Shown in pieces: positions 6,348-7,625 of a stretch of 7,625 bases of DNA. A program made the position numbers and the translations under genes. The DNA comes from an uncultured Bacilli bacterium (lineage in GTDB: Bacteria > Bacillota_I > Bacilli_A > RFN20 > CAG-826). Numbering within the stretch: the stretch's first letter is position 1; every line of letters starts with the position of its first letter. The notes under the pieces were generated by a model that had not been told where the DNA came from, did no database searches, and was given only the letters and a program-made list of their open reading frames with translations. The stretch covers positions 1 to 7,625 of the forward strand of contig CALVMF010000053.1 of NCBI GenBank assembly GCA_944342125.1. Direction: 5' to 3'.

Positions 6348-7625
6348 AAAAATTAACGATTTTAAAAATGTAGACGAACTTTCGATTGCTGCAATTCGTG
6401 CGACATGTATTGATGGAATCAACAAAGCTAAAAGCGGTCATCCTGGCATGTGCTTAAGTGCTGCACCAATTGTTTATTCTCTTTTTAAAGACTTTTTAGT
6501 TGCTAATCCTTATCAATCAAAATGGATTAATAGAGATCGCTTTGTTATGAGCTGTGGACATGGCAGTATGTTATATTACACCATGCTTCATTTGTGCGGT
6601 TATAACATCAAAATTGATGACTTGAAGTCTTTTAGACAGCTTGATTCAATCACTCCTGGCCATCCAGAATACGGTCTAACCGATGGAATAGATGCTGGAA
6701 GTGGTCCATTAGGACAAGGAATTGCTCAAGCTGTTGGTATGGCGATGGCTGAAACTAAACTTCAAGCAATGTATGGTAAAAATATTTATAATCATTACAC
6801 ATATTGTTTATGTGGTGATGGATGTTTAGAAGAAGGAATTTCTCAAGAAGCAATTTCTTTTGCTGGACTTCAAAAATTAAATAAATTGATTCTTTTATAC
6901 GATAAAAATGATGTAACTTTAGATGGACCATTAGCTCAATCTAGCGATGAAGATGTTATAAATCGCTTTTTAGCTTGTCACTGGAATGTCGTCTATTGCA
7001 AAAAAGGTAATTCCTATAAAAAGGTTAAAAAAGCTATTGCAATAGCTAGAAAAAACAAAAATGCTCCAACTGTTGTTATTTTTAAAACAATTATTGGACT
7101 TGGTTCTAAAAATCAAGGAACATCAAAAGTACATGGTTCTCCTTTAGGTGAAGAAGATGGAAGAAATGCAAAGCTTTCTTATGGATACGATTACCCACCA
7201 TTTGAAATACCAAGCGAAGTTTACGATAACTTTAAAAATTCATTCATTAAAAGAGGTGAAGAAGCCTATTCAACTTATCAAAATGAATTTTCTAAACTTC
7301 AAAGCTCAAATCATAGTTTAGCAAAACAAATTATGAAGCTAAGTACTAACAATGTTTCTAGATTACTTGAAAATGTATCTATACCTGAAAATATTTTAAA
7401 AGATAACTCAACTAGAAACACATCAGGAGAAGTTTTAAATCTCTTTTCAAAGTTACTTCCTAATACTTTTGGCGGTTCCGCTGATGTTGCAGGAAGTGTA
7501 AAGACCGCTTTAAAAGGCGAAACTGATTATGCTCCAAATAATCGTAATGGCAAAAATATTAATTGGGGAATTCGTGAATTTTTCATGTCAAGCGCTGCAA
7601 ATGGTATCTTGCTCCATGGCGGATT
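6340..7625 (+). CDS. tkt: Transketolase, N-terminal 428 residues (3' end outside window)
   Basis: Transketolase moves two-carbon units between sugar phosphates in the non-oxidative pentose phosphate pathway, using thiamine diphosphate and a divalent metal. The frame is open to the window edge; about two-thirds of a usual 650-670-residue protein is present. Landmarks: SGHPG (H34), CGHGS (H74), TPGHPE (106-110, H108), GPLGQG (122-127), the thiamine-diphosphate motif GDGCLEEGIS (159-168) through LYDKNDVTLDG (186-196) with metal ligands D160 and N190, and KVHGSPLG (H265). The pyrimidine-binding domain then starts, with GGSADVAGS (378-386) and WGIREFFM (409-416), whose E413 matches the catalytic Glu411 of E. 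coli. GSADVAGSVKT departs slightly from the usual SADLapSN.T. ATG 6340 overlaps the aspS end by 8 bases and has a strong Shine-Dalgarno site, implying cotranslation with aspS. Confidence 0.95.
   Translation, partial: MAKKINDFKNVDELSIAAIRATCIDGINKAKSGHPGMCLSAAPIVYSLFKDFLVANPYQSKWINRDRFVMSCGHGSMLYYTMLHLCGYNIKIDDLKSFRQLDSITPGHPEYGLTDGIDAGSGPLGQGIAQAVGMAMAETKLQAMYGKNIYNHYTYCLCGDGCLEEGISQEAISFAGLQKLNKLILLYDKNDVTLDGPLAQSSDEDVINRFLACHWNVVYCKKGNSYKKVKKAIAIARKNKNAPTVVIFKTIIGLGSKNQGTSKVHGSPLGEEDGRNAKLSYGYDYPPFEIPSEVYDNFKNSFIKRGEEAYSTYQNEFSKLQSSNHSLAKQIMKLSTNNVSRLLENVSIPENILKDNSTRNTSGEVLNLFSKLLPNTFGGSADVAGSVKTALKGETDYAPNNRNGKNINWGIREFFMSSAANGILLHGG

Overview
The window is an AT-rich (roughly one-third G+C by eye), densely packed, all-plus-strand stretch of a bacterial chromosome. 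It holds five genes in the order recJ (3' end) - relA/rel - hisS - aspS - tkt (5' part). RecJ, bifunctional Rel, HisRS and AspRS side by side are the backbone of a housekeeping cluster known from Bacillota (in Bacillus subtilis: recJ-apt-relA-dtd-lytH-hisS-aspS). Together with the low G+C and purine-rich ribosome binding sites, this suggests a member of the Bacilli, possibly an uncultured Mollicutes/Erysipelotrichia-like lineage; the lineage is inference. All tryptophans read here are encoded by TGG and no in-frame TGA occurs, so the Mycoplasma UGA=Trp code is not indicated. No mobile elements, RNA genes or CRISPR arrays are visible.

Layout: 1-816 is the C-terminal part of RecJ exonuclease (DHHA1 and OB domains). 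Ten bases later, 826-3093 encodes a complete bifunctional (p)ppGpp synthetase/hydrolase with HD, synthetase, TGS, zinc-finger and ACT regions. A 60-base gap (3094-3153), the only sizeable non-coding stretch, holds a perfect AT-only inverted repeat overlapping a promoter-like TATAAT, then a good Shine-Dalgarno site. hisS (3154-4563), aspS (4581-6347) and tkt (6340 to the window edge) follow with gaps of 17 and -8 bases and so look like one transcription unit. apt and dtd, often found inside this cluster, are absent.

The genes link translation with the stringent response: HisRS and AspRS charge tRNAs, and Rel senses uncharged tRNA on ribosomes and sets (p)ppGpp. RecJ (DNA repair) and transketolase (pentose phosphate pathway) are operon neighbours without an obvious shared pathway.

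The standout feature is the C terminus of HisRS. After a complete, family-length enzyme (about 421 residues) the frame continues for 48 residues made almost only of His (14), Cys (8) and Asp/Glu (16), with two Cys-Cys-Cys triplets. It resembles the metal-binding tails of nickel/zinc chaperones. It also places 14 histidine codons at the very end of the gene for the enzyme that charges tRNA-His, directly upstream of the aspS ribosome binding site. A metal-handling role and a histidine-supply sensor are the two hypotheses worth testing.
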